From contig CACAZW010000001.1 of assembly GCA_902537055.1 (NCBI GenBank), forward strand, positions 149,060 to 213,059: a stretch of DNA of 64,000 nt, in the 5' to 3' direction. A program made the translations under genes and the position numbers. Of this stretch, positions 26,501-38,707 are shown piece after piece; positions within the stretch are counted from its first letter, which is position 1, and each line of letters starts with the position of its first letter. This stretch comes from an uncultured Pelagibacteraceae bacterium. GTDB lineage: Bacteria > Pseudomonadota > Alphaproteobacteria > Pelagibacterales > Pelagibacteraceae. Under the pieces are notes generated by a model that was not told the origin of the DNA, ran no database searches, and saw nothing but the letters and a program-made list of their open reading frames with translations.

Positions 26501-29500
26501 ATGAGTAAAGAATTAACAGATCTATTTAAATCTTCAGAAATTTCAGAAGCCCAAAATTTTAATAGCATAAAAATAACTCTTGCCAGTCCAGAGAAAATCA
26601 AATCTTGGACTTATGGAGAAATCAAAAAGCCTGAAACAATAAATTATAGAACTTTTAGACCTGAAAAAGATGGGCTATTTTGCGCAAGAATATTTGGACC
26701 TATAAAAGATTATGAATGTCTTTGTGGTAAATACAAAAGAATGAAATTCAGAGGAATTATATGTGAAAAATGTGGAGTTGAGGTAACTAAATCAAATGTA
26801 AGACGTGAAAGAATGGGTCATATCAACTTAGCGACTCCTGTAGCCCATATATGGTTCCTGAAATCTTTACCAAGTAGAATTTCTCTTGCAATAGACATGA
26901 AATTAAAGGAAGTAGAAAGAGTTCTTTATTTTGAAAATTTTATAGTAATTGAGCCAGGTTTAACAGGACTTAAGAAGAACCAGCTTTTGGGTGAAGAAGA
27001 ACTTATAAAGTATCAAGATGAGTATGGTGAAGAATCATTTACTGCAGGAATTGGAGCTGAAGCAATTTTAGAAATATTAAAGTCGATAGATTTAGAACAA
27101 GAAAAAGAATTACTGATTAAGTCAATTAAGGAAACTAAATCAAAAGTTTCAGAAGAAAGATCTATTAAAAGATTAAAATTAATTGAGTCATTTATTGAGA
27201 CTGGAAATAAACCTGAATGGATGATTTTAACAACAATTCCGGTTATTCCACCTGAGTTAAGACCATTAGTTCCTTTAGATGGAGGAAGATTTGCTACATC
27301 TGATTTAAATGACCTATATAGAAGAGTTATAAATAGAAACAATCGTTTAAAAAGATTAATGGATTTAAAAGCTCCAGATATAATTGTAAGAAATGAAAAA
27401 CGAATGCTTCAAGAGTCAGTTGATGCATTGTTTGACAATGGTAGAAGAGGAAGAGTAATTACAGGTACAGGTAAAAGACCACTAAAATCTTTAGCAGAGA
27501 TGTTAAAAGGTAAACAAGGAAGATTTAGACAAAATTTATTGGGTAAAAGAGTTGATTATTCAGGAAGATCAGTGATTGTAGTTGGACCTGACTTAAAATT
27601 ACATGAATGTGGTCTGCCAAAGAAAATGGCTTTAGAATTATTCAAACCCTTTTTATACGCTAGATTAAATAAACTTGGATTAGCCTCTACAATAAAACAA
27701 GCAAAAAAACTTGTTGAAAGAGAAAGAAATGAAGTCTGGGATGCTTTAGAATTAATTGTTAGAGAGCATCCAGTAATATTAAATAGAGCTCCAACTCTCC
27801 ACAGATTAGGTGTTCAAGCTTTTGAACCAAAATTAATTGAGGGAAATGCAATTGAGTTGCATCCATTAACATGTGCAGCATTTAACGCAGATTTTGACGG
27901 TGATCAAATGGCAGTTCACGTGCCATTAAGTTTAGAAGCTCAATTAGAAGCAAGAGTTTTGATGATGTCTACAAACAATATTTTAAGCCCATCAAATGGA
28001 AAACCTATAATTGTTCCAAGTCAGGATATGATTTTAGGAATTTATTATCTATCTCAACCACCATATCAAACTGACAGAGTTGAGGGATATTTTGTAAATA
28101 CTTCAGAGATTGAGCATGCTCTAGAAATTGGTCAAATCAAAGTTCATTCAAGAATTGTTTCAAGATTTGCAACAGTTGATGAAAAAGGTAATACTAAATA
28201 TGAAAAACATATTAGTACAGCTGGAAGATTTTTATTAGCAAACTTAATTCCAAAAAATATAAATAATAAATTTGCTTTAGTTGACAGATTGTTGCCTAAG
28301 AAAATAGTTTCTGAGGTTATTGATCATGTTTTCCGATTTTCTGGACAGAAAAGCACAGTAATATTTTGTGACAAATTAAAGGATCTGGGATTTAAACATG
28401 CATTTAAAGCTGGAATATCATTTGGTAAAGACGATCTAGTAATTCCAGATAATAAACAGCAATTAATTGATGAGACAAAAAAATTAATATCGGATTATGA
28501 AAACCAATACGCAGAAGGATTAATAACTAGAGGTGAAAAATATAATAAAGTTATTGATGCTTGGTCAAAATGTACGGATAAAGTTGCATCTGAAATGATG
28601 AAAAGAATTTCTGCTACAGAGATGACAGAAGATGGTCTAAAAATTAATTCAGTATTTATGATGGCAGATAGTGGCGCAAGAGGTTCTGCGGCTCAAATGA
28701 AGCAATTAGCTGGTATGAGAGGTTTAATTGCAAAACCATCTGGAGAAATCATTGAGTCTCCAATTACATCAAACTTTAAAGAGGGATTAACAGCTTTAGA
28801 GTATTTTAATTCAACACACGGTGCTAGAAAAGGATTAGCAGATACAGCATTAAAGACAGCAAGCTCAGGATACTTAACTAGAAGACTTTGCGATGTTGCT
28901 CAAGATTTAACAATAACTGCACCTAAATGCACAAAAAAATGTGGTTCCATAAAACTTACGGAAGTTTTAGAAGGTGGTAACATAATGGTTAGTTTGTCAG
29001 AAAGAGCTCTCGGAAGAGTTGTTGCAAAAGATGTAAAAAATCCATTAACTGGGGAAGTATTAATCAAAAAAGATCAAATGATCGACGAAGCAGGATGTGA
29101 AAAAATAGATTCTGCAGGTGTAAAGAGCTTAAATGTCTATTCAGTAATGACATGTGGAATGAAAGAAGGTGTTTGCGCCACATCATACGGAAGAGATCTT
29201 TCAAGAGGAAAAATGGTTCATGTTGGAGAGGCAATTGGAATGATCTCAGCACAATCAATTGGTGAACCAGGTACTCAACTTACAATGAGAACTTTCCACG
29301 TTGGAGGAACAGCTTCTGTAAAACAAGACTCTCAAATAGTATCAAACAACGATGGTACACTTAAGATTGTTAATACAAATTTATTAATTGATTCAAAAAA
29401 GAATTTAATTGTAATGGGAAGAAATACAGAGCTTTCTATCGAGGACGACAACGGACTTCAAGTAGCATCATATAAAGTGCCGTATGGTTCAAAACTATTC

Positions 29501-30667
29501 TTTGAGAATGAAGATAAGGTTAAAAAAGGATCAAAAATATGTGAGTGGGATCCATACACAACTCCAGTTATTGCTGAAAAAGACGGGATAGCAAATTATG
29601 TAGATTTAATAGACGGTGTATCAATCGCAGAAACAACTGATGATGCAACAGGAATTTCTACCAAAGCTGTTGTTGATTGGAAAACACAATCTAAGAATAC
29701 GGATTTAAAACCAAGAATTACTTTAAGAGATGCAAAAGGAAATGTAGTTAAAAAAGCTGATGACAATGAAGCAAGATACTACTTAGTACCAGATTCAATT
29801 TTATCTGTTAAAGATGGTCAAAAAATTTCAGCTGGAGATGTAATAGCTAGATTACCTAAAGAGACTACAAAGACTAAAGATATTACAGGAGGTCTACCAA
29901 GAGTTGCTGAATTATTTGAAGCAAGAAAAGCAAAAGATAGTGCGATTATTGCAGAAAATGACGGTAAAGTAATATTTGGTAAAGAGGTAAGAGGTAAACA
30001 AAGAGTAACAATTGAATCTGAAAGTGGTGATACATCTAGTTATTTAATACCAAAAGGAAAACACATTAATTTTAATCAAGGTGAAAAAATTAAAAAAGGT
30101 GAATATTTGTTAGATGGTCAACCATTGCCTCATGATATTCTTAGAATTTTAGGTATTGAAGAATTAACTGAATATTTTGTAAATCAGGTACAAGATGTTT
30201 ATAGACTACAAGGTGTAATTATAAATGACAAACACATTGAAGTTATCTTAAGACAAATGCTGAAAAAAGTTGAAGTAAAATTCCAAGGAGATAGTACATA
30301 TTTACCTGGTGAAATTGTTGATAGAATTAAATTTGAAAATACTAACGAACAACTTGTTAAAGACGGAAAAAACCCTGCTGTTGGAGAAAGAGTTTTAATG
30401 GGAATAACGAAAGCTTCACTTCAAACTGAGTCATTTATTTCAGCTGCTTCTTTCCAAGAAACTACAAGAGTTTTAACTGATGCAGCTATAAAAGGTAAAG
30501 TAGATAAATTATCAGGATTAAAAGAAAATGTTATAGTTGGTAGGTTAGTTCCTGCTGGAACTGGATCTGTTAAAAATTTGTGGAATAAGAAAGCTCGTTT
30601 AGACGATGAAAAATTCATTGCTGAGAACGAGAAGATTGAGCAAGCAGAAACCCCTGTAAATCAATAA
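26501..30667 (+). CDS. rpoC: DNA-directed RNA polymerase subunit beta'
   Basis: Subunit of 1388 residues. The N-terminal zinc site [20 protein letters not shown] near residue 71, the catalytic [14 protein letters not shown] near residue 463 and the second zinc cluster (CTKKCGSIK, later [16 protein letters not shown]) are intact. It ends the secE-rpoC run; a 158-base gap with a possible promoter follows. Confidence 0.99.
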   Translation: MSKELTDLFKSSEISEAQNFNSIKITLASPEKIKSWTYGEIKKPETINYRTFRPEKDGLFCARIFGPIKDYECLCGKYKRMKFRGIICEKCGVEVTKSNVRRERMGHINLATPVAHIWFLKSLPSRISLAIDMKLKEVERVLYFENFIVIEPGLTGLKKNQLLGEEELIKYQDEYGEESFTAGIGAEAILEILKSIDLEQEKELLIKSIKETKSKVSEERSIKRLKLIESFIETGNKPEWMILTTIPVIPPELRPLVPLDGGRFATSDLNDLYRRVINRNNRLKRLMDLKAPDIIVRNEKRMLQESVDALFDNGRRGRVITGTGKRPLKSLAEMLKGKQGRFRQNLLGKRVDYSGRSVIVVGPDLKLHECGLPKKMALELFKPFLYARLNKLGLASTIKQAKKLVERERNEVWDALELIVREHPVILNRAPTLHRLGVQAFEPKLIEGNAIELHPLTCAAFNADFDGDQMAVHVPLSLEAQLEARVLMMSTNNILSPSNGKPIIVPSQDMILGIYYLSQPPYQTDRVEGYFVNTSEIEHALEIGQIKVHSRIVSRFATVDEKGNTKYEKHISTAGRFLLANLIPKNINNKFALVDRLLPKKIVSEVIDHVFRFSGQKSTVIFCDKLKDLGFKHAFKAGISFGKDDLVIPDNKQQLIDETKKLISDYENQYAEGLITRGEKYNKVIDAWSKCTDKVASEMMKRISATEMTEDGLKINSVFMMADSGARGSAAQMKQLAGMRGLIAKPSGEIIESPITSNFKEGLTALEYFNSTHGARKGLADTALKTASSGYLTRRLCDVAQDLTITAPKCTKKCGSIKLTEVLEGGNIMVSLSERALGRVVAKDVKNPLTGEVLIKKDQMIDEAGCEKIDSAGVKSLNVYSVMTCGMKEGVCATSYGRDLSRGKMVHVGEAIGMISAQSIGEPGTQLTMRTFHVGGTASVKQDSQIVSNNDGTLKIVNTNLLIDSKKNLIVMGRNTELSIEDDNGLQVASYKVPYGSKLFFENEDKVKKGSKICEWDPYTTPVIAEKDGIANYVDLIDGVSIAETTDDATGISTKAVVDWKTQSKNTDLKPRITLRDAKGNVVKKADDNEARYYLVPDSILSVKDGQKISAGDVIARLPKETTKTKDITGGLPRVAELFEARKAKDSAIIAENDGKVIFGKEVRGKQRVTIESESGDTSSYLIPKGKHINFNQGEKIKKGEYLLDGQPLPHDILRILGIEELTEYFVNQVQDVYRLQGVIINDKHIEVILRQMLKKVEVKFQGDSTYLPGEIVDRIKFENTNEQLVKDGKNPAVGERVLMGITKASLQTESFISAASFQETTRVLTDAAIKGKVDKLSGLKENVIVGRLVPAGTGSVKNLWNKKARLDDEKFIAENEKIEQAETPVNQ

Positions 30668-30825
30668 AAATTCGTTATTTTTCCATGTCTTTTAATTTGA
30701 CAATTGGAATTTCTATAGTATTTTGTGCGTGTTTTTGGTTGGAATGTAGTGACTAGTGCACTAAACGCTGCCACAAATAACCTGACAGTTATTTCCTCTA
30801 AAATCAAACTTATATAAAAAATTTT
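30668..30825 (+). promoter_or_regulatory. Leader/promoter region of the rpsL-fusA-S10 superoperon
   Basis: One of the longest gaps in this compact region. TTGACA at 30697-30702 with TATTTT at 30719-30724 (16-bp spacer) is the best promoter candidate. A perfect hairpin AAATAAC/GTTATTT with a 6-base loop spans 30775-30794, and AGTGCACT is a nearby palindrome. The hairpin lacks a U run, so it is more likely a leader structure than a terminator, possibly an autoregulatory target of a ribosomal protein. Confidence 0.45.
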
Positions 30826-31197
30826 ATGCCAACAATTAACCAGTTGTTAAGAAAAGGACGAGATAAACAAATTGCTAGGAATAAAGTTCCAGCATTACAA
30901 AAACAACCTTTGAAAAGAGGTGTTTGTGTAAAAGTTTATACAACTACTCCTAAGAAACCAAACTCTGCACTAAGAAAAGTTGCAAGAGTTAGATTATCAA
31001 ACGGTTTTGAGGTTACAGCATATATTCCAGGAGAAGGACATAATTTACAAGAACACTCAGTAGTATTAATAAGGGGTGGACGTGTTAAAGACTTACCTGG
31101 AGTGCGATATCATATACTTCGTGGTAACTTAGATACTCAAGGAGTTGCAAACCGAAAACAGAGACGTTCTTTATATGGAACGAAAAAAGGTAAGTAA
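30826..31197 (+). CDS. rpsL: 30S ribosomal protein S12
   Basis: Decoding-centre protein of 123 residues. [21 protein letters not shown] near residue 39 and [17 protein letters not shown] near residue 90 are intact, including the lysines where streptomycin-resistance changes occur in other species, so the protein looks wild type. First gene of the str cluster. Confidence 0.99.
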   Translation: MPTINQLLRKGRDKQIARNKVPALQKQPLKRGVCVKVYTTTPKKPNSALRKVARVRLSNGFEVTAYIPGEGHNLQEHSVVLIRGGRVKDLPGVRYHILRGNLDTQGVANRKQRRSLYGTKKGK

Positions 31198-31199
31198 AC

Positions 31200-31670
31200 A
31201 TGTCTCGAAAAAGAAAAGCTCCTAAAAAAATTCCAATTGTAGATCCTAAATATAAATCAGTAATAATTCCAAAATTAATCAACTCTATAATGTTAGATGG
31301 TAAAAAAACTATTGCAGAAAAAATTGTTTATGATGCAATTGATAAAATTAAATCAAAATCAAAAGATGAACCTTTAACAGTATTTAATGATGCAATTAAT
31401 AACGTAAGACCAACCGTTGAGGTTCGATCGAGACGTGTGGGTGGAGCTACCTATCAAGTTCCAGTAGAAGTTAAAGCTAAAAGATCACAAGCATTAGCAT
31501 TAAGATGGATAATCGATGCTTCAAGAAAAAGAAAAGATAAAAAAATGTCAGATAAATTATTTAATGAAATTTTTGATGCTTATCAAAAAAGAGGTTCAGC
31601 AATAAAAAAGAAAGAAGATACACATAAAATGGCAGAGTCAAATAAAGCCTTTGCACATTTTAGATGGTAA
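31200..31670 (+). CDS. rpsG: 30S ribosomal protein S7
   Basis: A 156-residue S7 that nucleates assembly of the 30S head. [22 protein letters not shown] near residue 76 and the C-terminal [15 protein letters not shown] are typical. Two bases separate it from rpsL, so no long intercistronic S7 binding site like that of E. coli can be present. Confidence 0.99.
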   Translation: MSRKRKAPKKIPIVDPKYKSVIIPKLINSIMLDGKKTIAEKIVYDAIDKIKSKSKDEPLTVFNDAINNVRPTVEVRSRRVGGATYQVPVEVKAKRSQALALRWIIDASRKRKDKKMSDKLFNEIFDAYQKRGSAIKKKEDTHKMAESNKAFAHFRW

Positions 31671-31675
31671 ATAAT

Positions 31676-33751
31676 ATGGCAAAAACTCATACACTGAATA
31701 AATATAGAAACATTGGCATCATGGCCCATATAGATGCTGGTAAAACTACAACTACAGAAAGAATTTTATATTATACAGGTAAGAGTCATAAAATTGGTGA
31801 GGTTCATGATGGAGCTGCCACGATGGATTGGATGGAACAAGAACAGGAAAGAGGTATTACAATAACTTCAGCCGCAACTACTTGTTTTTGGAGAGAACAT
31901 AGAATTAATATTATTGATACCCCAGGCCATGTTGATTTTACAATTGAAGTTGAAAGATCTCTAAAAGTTTTGGATGGTGCTGTTGCAGTATTTGATGGTG
32001 TTGCTGGTGTTGAACCACAATCTGAAACAGTTTGGAGACAAGCTGATAAGTATAAAGTTCCAAGAATTTGTTTTGTTAACAAACTTGATAGAACTGGTGC
32101 AGATTTCTTTAGATGTGTAGATATGATTAAAGATAGACTTGGAGCCAAACCTTTGGTCATGCAGGTCCCTATTGGAATAGAGGCATCATTACAAGGTGTT
32201 GTTGATTTAGTTAAAATGAAAGCAATTGTTTGGAAAAACGAAGACCTTGGCGCTGAATGGGAGGAAAAAGATATTCCAGATGATCTCAAAGAGACATGTG
32301 ATAAATACAGACAAGAATTAGTTGAGACAGCTGTTGAGCAAGATGAAAAATTAATGGAAGCCTATTTAGGTGGTGAAGAAATTAAACAAGAAGATTTGAT
32401 TAAATGCGTAAGAAAAGGGTGTTTAAACTTCGAATTCGTACCAGTTTTAACAGGTTCTGCTTTTAAAAATAAAGGTGTTCAACCATTATTAGATGCTGTT
32501 GTAGATTACTTACCAAGTCCAGAGGATCTTGGATCTATAATGGGTACAAAGCCAGGATCTGATGAGGAAATTGAAATGAAGTTTGAGGATAGTGCGCCTT
32601 TTTCAGCTTTAGCTTTTAAAGTAGCAACAGATCCATTCGTAGGAAGTCTTACATTTATCAGAATTTACTCAGGCACAGTTAAATCTGGAACCGGAGTTTA
32701 TAATACTTCTTCAGATAAAGAAGAAAGAGTTGGAAGAATGCTTTTAATGCATGCTAATTCAAGAGAAGACATCAAAGAAGCAAGTGCAGGTGATATAGTT
32801 GCTCTCGCTGGATTAAAAAATACAATAACAGGTCATACATTGGCAAATAAAGATGCACCAGTATTACTTGAGCCAATGGAATTTCCAGATCCAGTTATAG
32901 AAATTGCAGTTGAACCTAAATCAAAAGCCGATCAAGAAAAAATGGGTGAAGCATTAGGAAGATTAGCTAAAGAAGATCCATCATTTAGAGTATCGTCAGA
33001 CGAAGAGTCAGGTCAAACAATAATTAAAGGAATGGGTGAATTACATTTAGATATTATTGTTGATAGAATGAAAAGAGAATTCAAAGTTGAGGCGAATATA
33101 GGAGCGCCTCAAGTTGCATACAGAGAAACAATATTAAATGCTGCTGAGTTTGATTATACACACAAAAAACAGAGTGGTGGAGCAGGACAGTTTGCTAGAG
33201 TAAAATTGTCTGTTGAACCGCTAGAACCAGGCAAAGGAAGAGAAATTGAAAGCAAGATAAAAGGTGGAGCAATTCCAAAAGAATTTATTCCGGGTGTTGA
33301 AAAAGGTGTAGAGACAATTGCTGATGGTGGTATTCTAGCTGGATTTCCCTTAATTGATTATAAGGTTACAATTTTAGATGGTTTACACCACGATGTTGAC
33401 TCAAGCGTATTAGCCTTTGAACTTGCTTCAAGACAATGTTTTAAAGAGGCATGTGCTAGAGGAACTCTAAAACTTTTAGAACCAGTAATGAGAGTAGAAG
33501 TAGTCACTCCAGAAGATTATATGGGAGATGTAATAGGCGATTTGAATAGTAGAAGAGGTCAAATTAGCACGCAAGAGCAAAGAGGAAATGCAACAGTAAT
33601 AACCGCAATGGTACCATTAGCAAATATGTTTGGTTATATAAACAGCTTAAGATCTATGTCGCAAGGCAGAGCTCAATACTCAATGTTTTTTGATCATTAC
33701 GATAAGGTTCCACAAAATGTTCAAGATGAGGTAACCAAGAAAACAGGTTAA
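31676..33751 (+). CDS. fusA: Elongation factor G
   Basis: Translocase GTPase of 691 residues from the chosen ATG at 31676 ([15 protein letters not shown]). An in-frame ATG at 31664 would overlap rpsG and add four atypical residues. G1 [12 protein letters not shown] near 17, [20 protein letters not shown] and [10 protein letters not shown] are present, with domains II-V following. No tuf follows; rpsJ starts 2 bases later. Confidence 0.98.
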   Translation: MAKTHTLNKYRNIGIMAHIDAGKTTTTERILYYTGKSHKIGEVHDGAATMDWMEQEQERGITITSAATTCFWREHRINIIDTPGHVDFTIEVERSLKVLDGAVAVFDGVAGVEPQSETVWRQADKYKVPRICFVNKLDRTGADFFRCVDMIKDRLGAKPLVMQVPIGIEASLQGVVDLVKMKAIVWKNEDLGAEWEEKDIPDDLKETCDKYRQELVETAVEQDEKLMEAYLGGEEIKQEDLIKCVRKGCLNFEFVPVLTGSAFKNKGVQPLLDAVVDYLPSPEDLGSIMGTKPGSDEEIEMKFEDSAPFSALAFKVATDPFVGSLTFIRIYSGTVKSGTGVYNTSSDKEERVGRMLLMHANSREDIKEASAGDIVALAGLKNTITGHTLANKDAPVLLEPMEFPDPVIEIAVEPKSKADQEKMGEALGRLAKEDPSFRVSSDEESGQTIIKGMGELHLDIIVDRMKREFKVEANIGAPQVAYRETILNAAEFDYTHKKQSGGAGQFARVKLSVEPLEPGKGREIESKIKGGAIPKEFIPGVEKGVETIADGGILAGFPLIDYKVTILDGLHHDVDSSVLAFELASRQCFKEACARGTLKLLEPVMRVEVVTPEDYMGDVIGDLNSRRGQISTQEQRGNATVITAMVPLANMFGYINSLRSMSQGRAQYSMFFDHYDKVPQNVQDEVTKKTG

Positions 33752-33753
33752 TT

Positions 33754-34062
33754 ATGGATAAACAAAATATCAGAATAAAATTAAGAGCGTACGATAACAA
33801 AGTTCTGGATCAGTCCACTGAGGAAATCGTAAATACTGTCAAAAGGACAGGAGCTAATGTTAAAGGCCCGATACCTTTACCTACAAAAATAGAGAGATAC
33901 ACCGTTTTAAGATCACCCCATATTGATAAAAAAAGTAGAGAACAATTTGAAACAAGAACTCATAAAAGATTAATTGATATTATTGAACCTACGCCTGCAA
34001 CAGTTGAAGCACTAATGAAACTTGATTTAGCATCAGGAGTAGATGTGGAGATTAAAATATAA
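33754..34062 (+). CDS. rpsJ: 30S ribosomal protein S10
   Basis: S10 of 102 residues with [17 protein letters not shown] at the start and [22 protein letters not shown] in the middle. It also serves as NusE in antitermination. It heads the S10 genes here but follows fusA by 2 bases, so str and S10 clusters form one run. It overlaps rplC by one base. Confidence 0.99.
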   Translation: MDKQNIRIKLRAYDNKVLDQSTEEIVNTVKRTGANVKGPIPLPTKIERYTVLRSPHIDKKSREQFETRTHKRLIDIIEPTPATVEALMKLDLASGVDVEIKI

Positions 34063-34772
34063 TGGATAACTTGGCTTTGATAGGAAAAAAAATTGGAATG
34101 TCTAGAGAGTTTTTTAAAACCGGTCAATCAGTTCCAGTTACTGTGTTAAAAATGGAAACTGGAAGAGTAATAAACGTGATTAATAAAGAAAACCGTGGTT
34201 ATAGCGCAGTTCAAATAGGATTTGGAAAAATAAAAAACTCAAAATTAACTAAAGCAATGAAAGGTTACTTTGCCAAAAAAAATACTGAGCCAAAAAAAAC
34301 ACTTAAAGAGTTTAGATTGGAAAATACTGAGAATTTCAAAGAAGGAAACGAAGTAGGATTAGAAATATTTGAGAATGTTAAATTTGTTGATGTTAAATCT
34401 AAGACAATTGGTAAAGGATTTGCAGGTGCAATGAAAAGACATAATTTTGGTGGATTAAGGGCAACACATGGTGTTTCAATTTCTCATAGATCACATGGTT
34501 CAACAGGACAAAGACAGGATCCAGGAAAAGTTTTTAAAGGAAAAAAAATGGCCGGTCATATGGGAGATAAAATTAGAACTATACAAAATATTGAAGTCAT
34601 AAAAACAGACAAAGAAAATAATTTGCTATATTTAAAAGGTTCTATTCCTGGATCAAAAAATACAGAAGTTTTAATTAGAAAATCAGTCAAAGATATCAAC
34701 CGAATGTCAATTGAAGAAAAAATTGAGCAAATTGAAAAACAAAAAAAATCATCTGATAAAAAGAAAAAATAA
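34062..34772 (+). CDS. rplC: 50S ribosomal protein L3
   Basis: An L3 of 236 residues. GKGFAGAMKRHNFGG near residue 112 and HGSTGQRQDPGKVFKGKKMAGHMG near 144 are the family signature. A lysine-rich tail (about residues 220-236) extends beyond the usual end, similar to tails seen in other alphaproteobacteria. Confidence 0.98.
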   Translation: MDNLALIGKKIGMSREFFKTGQSVPVTVLKMETGRVINVINKENRGYSAVQIGFGKIKNSKLTKAMKGYFAKKNTEPKKTLKEFRLENTENFKEGNEVGLEIFENVKFVDVKSKTIGKGFAGAMKRHNFGGLRATHGVSISHRSHGSTGQRQDPGKVFKGKKMAGHMGDKIRTIQNIEVIKTDKENNLLYLKGSIPGSKNTEVLIRKSVKDINRMSIEEKIEQIEKQKKSSDKKKK

Positions 34773-35396
34773 ATGAAAATAGATAAATTAAGTATTGATG
34801 GAAAAAAACAGAGCATAGAGGTGCTAGATAAAATTTTTAGTGCTAAAGTTAACAATCAATTAGTGAGTGGTGTTATCTATAAATTAAATGCAAACTTTAA
34901 AGGTAGAAAAGCAAAGACAAAGCAAAGAAATGAAATTACTGGTTCAACGTCTAAAATTTACTCTCAAAAAGGAACTGGTAATGCAAGACACTCTAGTAAA
35001 AAAGCTCCTATATTTATAGGCGGGGGAATAGCTCATGGACCAAAAGGTGAGGATAATTATAAAACTAGAAAAATGAATAAGAGTGAAAAAAAAATGAGTA
35101 TAGCCTCACTTATTACTGAAAAAAATAAATCAAATAATGTAATTATTTTTGATGATTTTGGAAAAAAAATTGAGAAAACAAAAGAAATGTTTGAACTTTT
35201 AAAGAAGTTTGATGCAAATAATTCATTATTAATTATGGATACAAAATCAAAAGATAATATCCTAAGGTCAACTAAAAATATTCCTAATGTCAAACTAACA
35301 GATGCAAATCATTTCAGTGCATTTGATTTAGTTAAATATAAAAAAATTATTTTTACTGAAAGCTCAGTTAAAGAATTGGAAAAAAGGTATCAATAA
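34773..35396 (+). CDS. rplD: 50S ribosomal protein L4
   Basis: A 207-residue L4. The tunnel-lining loop has the pattern GTGNARHSSKKAPIFIGGGIAHGP near residue 68. In E. coli L4 represses the S10 operon through a leader; no comparable leader exists before rpsJ here. It starts directly after rplC and overlaps rplW by one base. Confidence 0.97.
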   Translation: MKIDKLSIDGKKQSIEVLDKIFSAKVNNQLVSGVIYKLNANFKGRKAKTKQRNEITGSTSKIYSQKGTGNARHSSKKAPIFIGGGIAHGPKGEDNYKTRKMNKSEKKMSIASLITEKNKSNNVIIFDDFGKKIEKTKEMFELLKKFDANNSLLIMDTKSKDNILRSTKNIPNVKLTDANHFSAFDLVKYKKIIFTESSVKELEKRYQ

Positions 35397-35689
35397 TGGA
35401 TAAATTAAGTTTATACGATAAAATTTTATTTCCAGTAGTAACTGAAAAATCAACAAATTTGTCAGAACAAAATAAAATTGTTTTTAAGGTTCCTTATAGT
35501 GCTAATAAAAAAACTTTAAAAGGATCAATTGAAAAAATATTTAAAGTCAACGTAACAAAAATTAATATCATTAATAAAAAAACACTAATTAAATCTACTA
35601 GAGGAAAAAAAGTTAAAAAGAAGGGTTTTAAAAAAGCAATCATCACCCTTAAAAAAGGTCAAAATATTGACTTAACAACAGGAATTTAA
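35396..35689 (+). CDS. rplW: 50S ribosomal protein L23
   Basis: A 97-residue L23 near the exit tunnel, docking site for trigger factor and SRP. The YDKILFPVVTEKST start and NKKTLKGSIEKIFKVNVTKIN are typical, and the KSTRGKKVKKKGFKKAIITLKKG extension loop is present. Confidence 0.97.
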   Translation: MDKLSLYDKILFPVVTEKSTNLSEQNKIVFKVPYSANKKTLKGSIEKIFKVNVTKINIINKKTLIKSTRGKKVKKKGFKKAIITLKKGQNIDLTTGI

Positions 35690-35692
35690 ATT

Positions 35693-36526
35693 ATGGCTTT
35701 AAAAACATTTAAACCTTACACGAAATCTACCAGAGGTACTATTTTAACAAGTAGAGAGGGTTTATGGAAAGGTAAGCCTTATAAACCATTAACAAGTGCA
35801 AATTATTCTTCAAAAGGAAGAAATAATTATGGTCGAATAACTTCACGAAATCATGGGGGTGGACATAAACATAAATATAGAAAAATAGATTTTTATAGAA
35901 AAAAGAACGATATGAAGGCAATTGTAGAACGAATTGAGTATGATCCAAACAGATCATGTCACATAATGTTAGTTAAATTTGAGGATAACCAAAAATTCTA
36001 TTATCTTGCTCCACAAAAAATAAAAGTTGGTGATCATATACAAAATGGTTCTTCTTCAGAAATTAAAATAGGAAATTGTTTACCACTACAGGATATTCCA
36101 GTAGGTATTGACATACACAATGTTGAAATACAGCCAGGTGCTGGTGGAAAAATAGCAAGAGCAGCTGGTTCGTCTGTAACGATTTCAGGTATTGATGGTA
36201 ATTACTCAATTATAAAAATGACTTCAGGTGAAGTTAGAAAAATAGATTCAAGAGCGTTAGCTACAATTGGAGTATTATCTAATCCAGATCAAAAAAACAT
36301 TAAAATTGGTAAAGCTGGTCGGTCAAGATGGTTAGGAAGAAGACCACATACCAGAGGGGTTGTAAAAAATCCAGTGGATCACCCTCATGGTGGCGGTGAA
36401 GGAAAATCTGCAGGTGGTAGACATCCTGTTTCTCCTACTGGACAATCAGCTAAAGGATTAAAAACAAGAGACAATAAAAGAACTGATAAATTTATAATAA
36501 GAAGAAGAAAGAAGAAGAGAGCTTAA
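35693..36526 (+). CDS. rplB: 50S ribosomal protein L2
   Basis: A 277-residue L2 required for peptidyl transfer. NHGGGHKHKYRKIDFYR near residue 53 and the signature GVVKNPVDHPHGGGEGKSAGGRHPVSP near residue 222 are intact. It lies 3 bases after rplW and before rpsS, the standard S10-operon order. Confidence 0.99.
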   Translation: MALKTFKPYTKSTRGTILTSREGLWKGKPYKPLTSANYSSKGRNNYGRITSRNHGGGHKHKYRKIDFYRKKNDMKAIVERIEYDPNRSCHIMLVKFEDNQKFYYLAPQKIKVGDHIQNGSSSEIKIGNCLPLQDIPVGIDIHNVEIQPGAGGKIARAAGSSVTISGIDGNYSIIKMTSGEVRKIDSRALATIGVLSNPDQKNIKIGKAGRSRWLGRRPHTRGVVKNPVDHPHGGGEGKSAGGRHPVSPTGQSAKGLKTRDNKRTDKFIIRRRKKKRA

Positions 36527-36529
36527 TTT

Positions 36530-36838
36530 ATGGCTAGATCTGTTTGGAAAGGACCGTTTGTTGAGGAAAGCTTAATTAAGAAAGTTGAAAAGATTAAAAA
36601 TGATCCTAATAAAAAACCAATTAAGACTTGGTCTAGAAAGTCAACAATAATACCTGACTTTGTAGGATTCAGTTTTTTAATTTATAACGGTAAAAAATTT
36701 ATACCAATAACTGTTTCCGAAGACATGGTGGGACATAAATTTGGAGAATTTGCTCCAACAAGGCAGTTTTTTGGTCATACGCCAGCCGATAAAAAAGCAA
36801 AAGTCGAGGGTGGAGCAAAAGGAACTGATAAGAAATAA
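36530..36838 (+). CDS. rpsS: 30S ribosomal protein S19
   Basis: S19 of 102 residues. [13 protein letters not shown] at the start, [19 protein letters not shown] and [15 protein letters not shown] follow the family pattern. The C-terminus adds a short lysine- and glycine-rich stretch. It lies in the 30S head near S13. Confidence 0.98.
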   Translation: MARSVWKGPFVEESLIKKVEKIKNDPNKKPIKTWSRKSTIIPDFVGFSFLIYNGKKFIPITVSEDMVGHKFGEFAPTRQFFGHTPADKKAKVEGGAKGTDKK

Positions 36839-36840
36839 AT

Positions 36841-37236
36841 ATGAGTAAAAATAAAGATATAGATTTAAAACAAGTTAGATCAATAAATAAGAATGTAAGA
36901 TCTAGTGTAAGAAAATTAAAACCTATACTTAAATCAATAGTTGGTAAAAAAGTAGAAGTTGCAATTAGAGATTTATCTTTCTCAGAAAAAAGAATTTCTA
37001 AAGATGTTAAAAAAACAATTTCATCAGCAGTTGCTAATGCAGAAAATAATTTTCAATACGATATTGACAATTTATTCGTTAAGGAAGCTTTCTGTGGAAA
37101 ACAGGTAATAATGAAAAGATTTAGAGCTAGAGCTAAAGGAAGAGCTGCAGAAATTATGAAACCATACTCAAATGTAACAATAGTTTTGAGTGAACAAATG
37201 AAACAAAAAGAGAAGGAACATGGGACAAAAGGTTAA
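36841..37236 (+). CDS. rplV: 50S ribosomal protein L22
   Basis: A 131-residue L22 with about 15 extra N-terminal residues before the usual start. The tunnel loop [28 protein letters not shown] near residue 87 is conserved. Its end overlaps rpsC by 17 bases, which suggests translational coupling. Confidence 0.96.
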   Translation: MSKNKDIDLKQVRSINKNVRSSVRKLKPILKSIVGKKVEVAIRDLSFSEKRISKDVKKTISSAVANAENNFQYDIDNLFVKEAFCGKQVIMKRFRARAKGRAAEIMKPYSNVTIVLSEQMKQKEKEHGTKG

Positions 37237-37879
37237 TCCAGTCGGTTTAAGATTAGGTATCAATAGAGGATGGGATTCCGTTTGGTACGCAAAAAAACGG
37301 GAATATGGAAACTTTCTAATTGAAGATTTTAAAATTAGAGAATTTATAAAAAAAAATGTTATCAATTCAGGTGTTTCAAAAGTAATGATAGAAAGATCAG
37401 CAAAAAAATGTTTCGTAACAATTTATACTTCTAGACCTGGATTTGTAATTGGAAAAAAGGGAAGTGATATAGAAAAAATTAAAGGGAAATTATCAAGATT
37501 GAGCGCAAATGAAATAGTACTAAATATTAAGGAAGTTAAAAAACCTGAGACAAATTCATTTTTAGTTGCCGAGAATATAGCTCAACAGTTAGTCAAACGT
37601 GTTTCTTACAGGAGAGCAATGAAGAGAGCAATGCAATCTGCATTAAGATTAGGAGCAAAAGGAATTAAAGTGTCTTGTAGTGGAAGACTTGGCGGAAACG
37701 AAATTGCAAGAACAGAATGGTTAAGAGATGGTAGTATTCCATCCCATACTTTAAGAGCAGATATTGATTACGCTGAAGCAGAAGCTTTGACCACCTATGG
37801 AATAATTGGAATAAAAGTTTGGATATATAAAGGAGAAATTTTTACAAAAGAATTTAGTCAAGAAAGGAATAAAAAATAA
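37220..37879 (+). CDS. rpsC: 30S ribosomal protein S3
   Basis: A 219-residue S3 at the mRNA entry channel. [16 protein letters not shown] at the start, the KH-type [19 protein letters not shown] near 70, and [21 protein letters not shown] near 150 are clear. It overlaps rplV by 17 bases. Confidence 0.99.
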   Translation: MGQKVNPVGLRLGINRGWDSVWYAKKREYGNFLIEDFKIREFIKKNVINSGVSKVMIERSAKKCFVTIYTSRPGFVIGKKGSDIEKIKGKLSRLSANEIVLNIKEVKKPETNSFLVAENIAQQLVKRVSYRRAMKRAMQSALRLGAKGIKVSCSGRLGGNEIARTEWLRDGSIPSHTLRADIDYAEAEALTTYGIIGIKVWIYKGEIFTKEFSQERNKK

Positions 37880-37881
37880 AA

Positions 37882-38289
37882 ATGTTGCAACCTACTAGAA
37901 CAAAGTTCAGAAAAGCTCACAAGGGAAGAATCCACGGCAATGCCTCCAGATGTAATGCAATGAATTATGGTTCTTTTGGATTAAAAGCAATTCAGCCAGA
38001 AAGAATTATATCCAGGCAGATAGAAGCAGCTAGAGTAGCATTAACAAGACACATGAAAAGACAAGGCAGAGTTTGGACAAGAATGTTTCCCAATATACCT
38101 GTATCAAAAAAACCTACTGAAGTAAGAATGGGTAAAGGAAAAGGCTCACCTGAATTCTGGGCATGCAGAGTTAAACCAGGAAGAATTTTATTTGAGGTTG
38201 ATGGTGTACCAGAGGAAATTGCCAGAGAGGCTCTTTATAAAGCTTCTGCGAAACTACCAATTAAATGTAAATTTATTAAAAGAATTTAA
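37882..38289 (+). CDS. rplP: 50S ribosomal protein L16
   Basis: L16 of 135 residues at the A-site tRNA elbow. [27 protein letters not shown] and [24 protein letters not shown] are typical. rpmC starts immediately after its stop. Confidence 0.99.
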   Translation: MLQPTRTKFRKAHKGRIHGNASRCNAMNYGSFGLKAIQPERIISRQIEAARVALTRHMKRQGRVWTRMFPNIPVSKKPTEVRMGKGKGSPEFWACRVKPGRILFEVDGVPEEIAREALYKASAKLPIKCKFIKRI

Positions 38290-38478
38290 ATGAAAAAAAG
38301 TGAAATAAAAAAAATGACAAAAGAGCAAGCTTTGAAAGATATTGAAAAATTAAAAAAAGACCTTTTTAACTTTAGATTTCAAAAAATTAATGGTCAGATA
38401 AAAAGTCCATCAAAAATAAGTGAAACGAAGAAGAATATTGCAAGATTAAAAACATTAGTAGTGAGAAAAGATGCCTAA
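38290..38478 (+). CDS. rpmC: 50S ribosomal protein L29
   Basis: A 62-residue two-helix protein near the tunnel exit. [25 protein letters not shown] and the C-terminal [11 protein letters not shown] are family features. It overlaps rpsQ by 8 bases. Confidence 0.96.
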   Translation: MKKSEIKKMTKEQALKDIEKLKKDLFNFRFQKINGQIKSPSKISETKKNIARLKTLVVRKDA

Positions 38479-38707
38479 AAAAGTATTAAATGGAATAGTT
38501 GTTAGCGATAAGCCAAATAAAACTATTACAGTTTTAGTTGAGAGAAAATATCAACATCCAGTATTAAAAAAAGTAATTAAAGCTAGAAAAAAATATAGCG
38601 TTCATGACGAAGAGAATAAATATAAAAATGGCGATAAAGTATCGATACAAGAGTGTAAACCTTACTCGAAGTCGAAAAAATTTGAGGTAATAGGAGTTTC
38701 CAAATGA
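38471..38707 (+). CDS. rpsQ: 30S ribosomal protein S17
   Basis: S17 of 78 residues with an OB fold. [25 protein letters not shown] at the start, and [33 protein letters not shown] follow the family. It overlaps rplN by 4 bases. Confidence 0.97.
   Translation: MPKKVLNGIVVSDKPNKTITVLVERKYQHPVLKKVIKARKKYSVHDEENKYKNGDKVSIQECKPYSKSKKFEVIGVSK

Noticed and set aside
31804..32289. 161-residue open frame antisense to fusA
   Set aside because: Shadow of the conserved EF-G GTPase domain with no recognisable motif.
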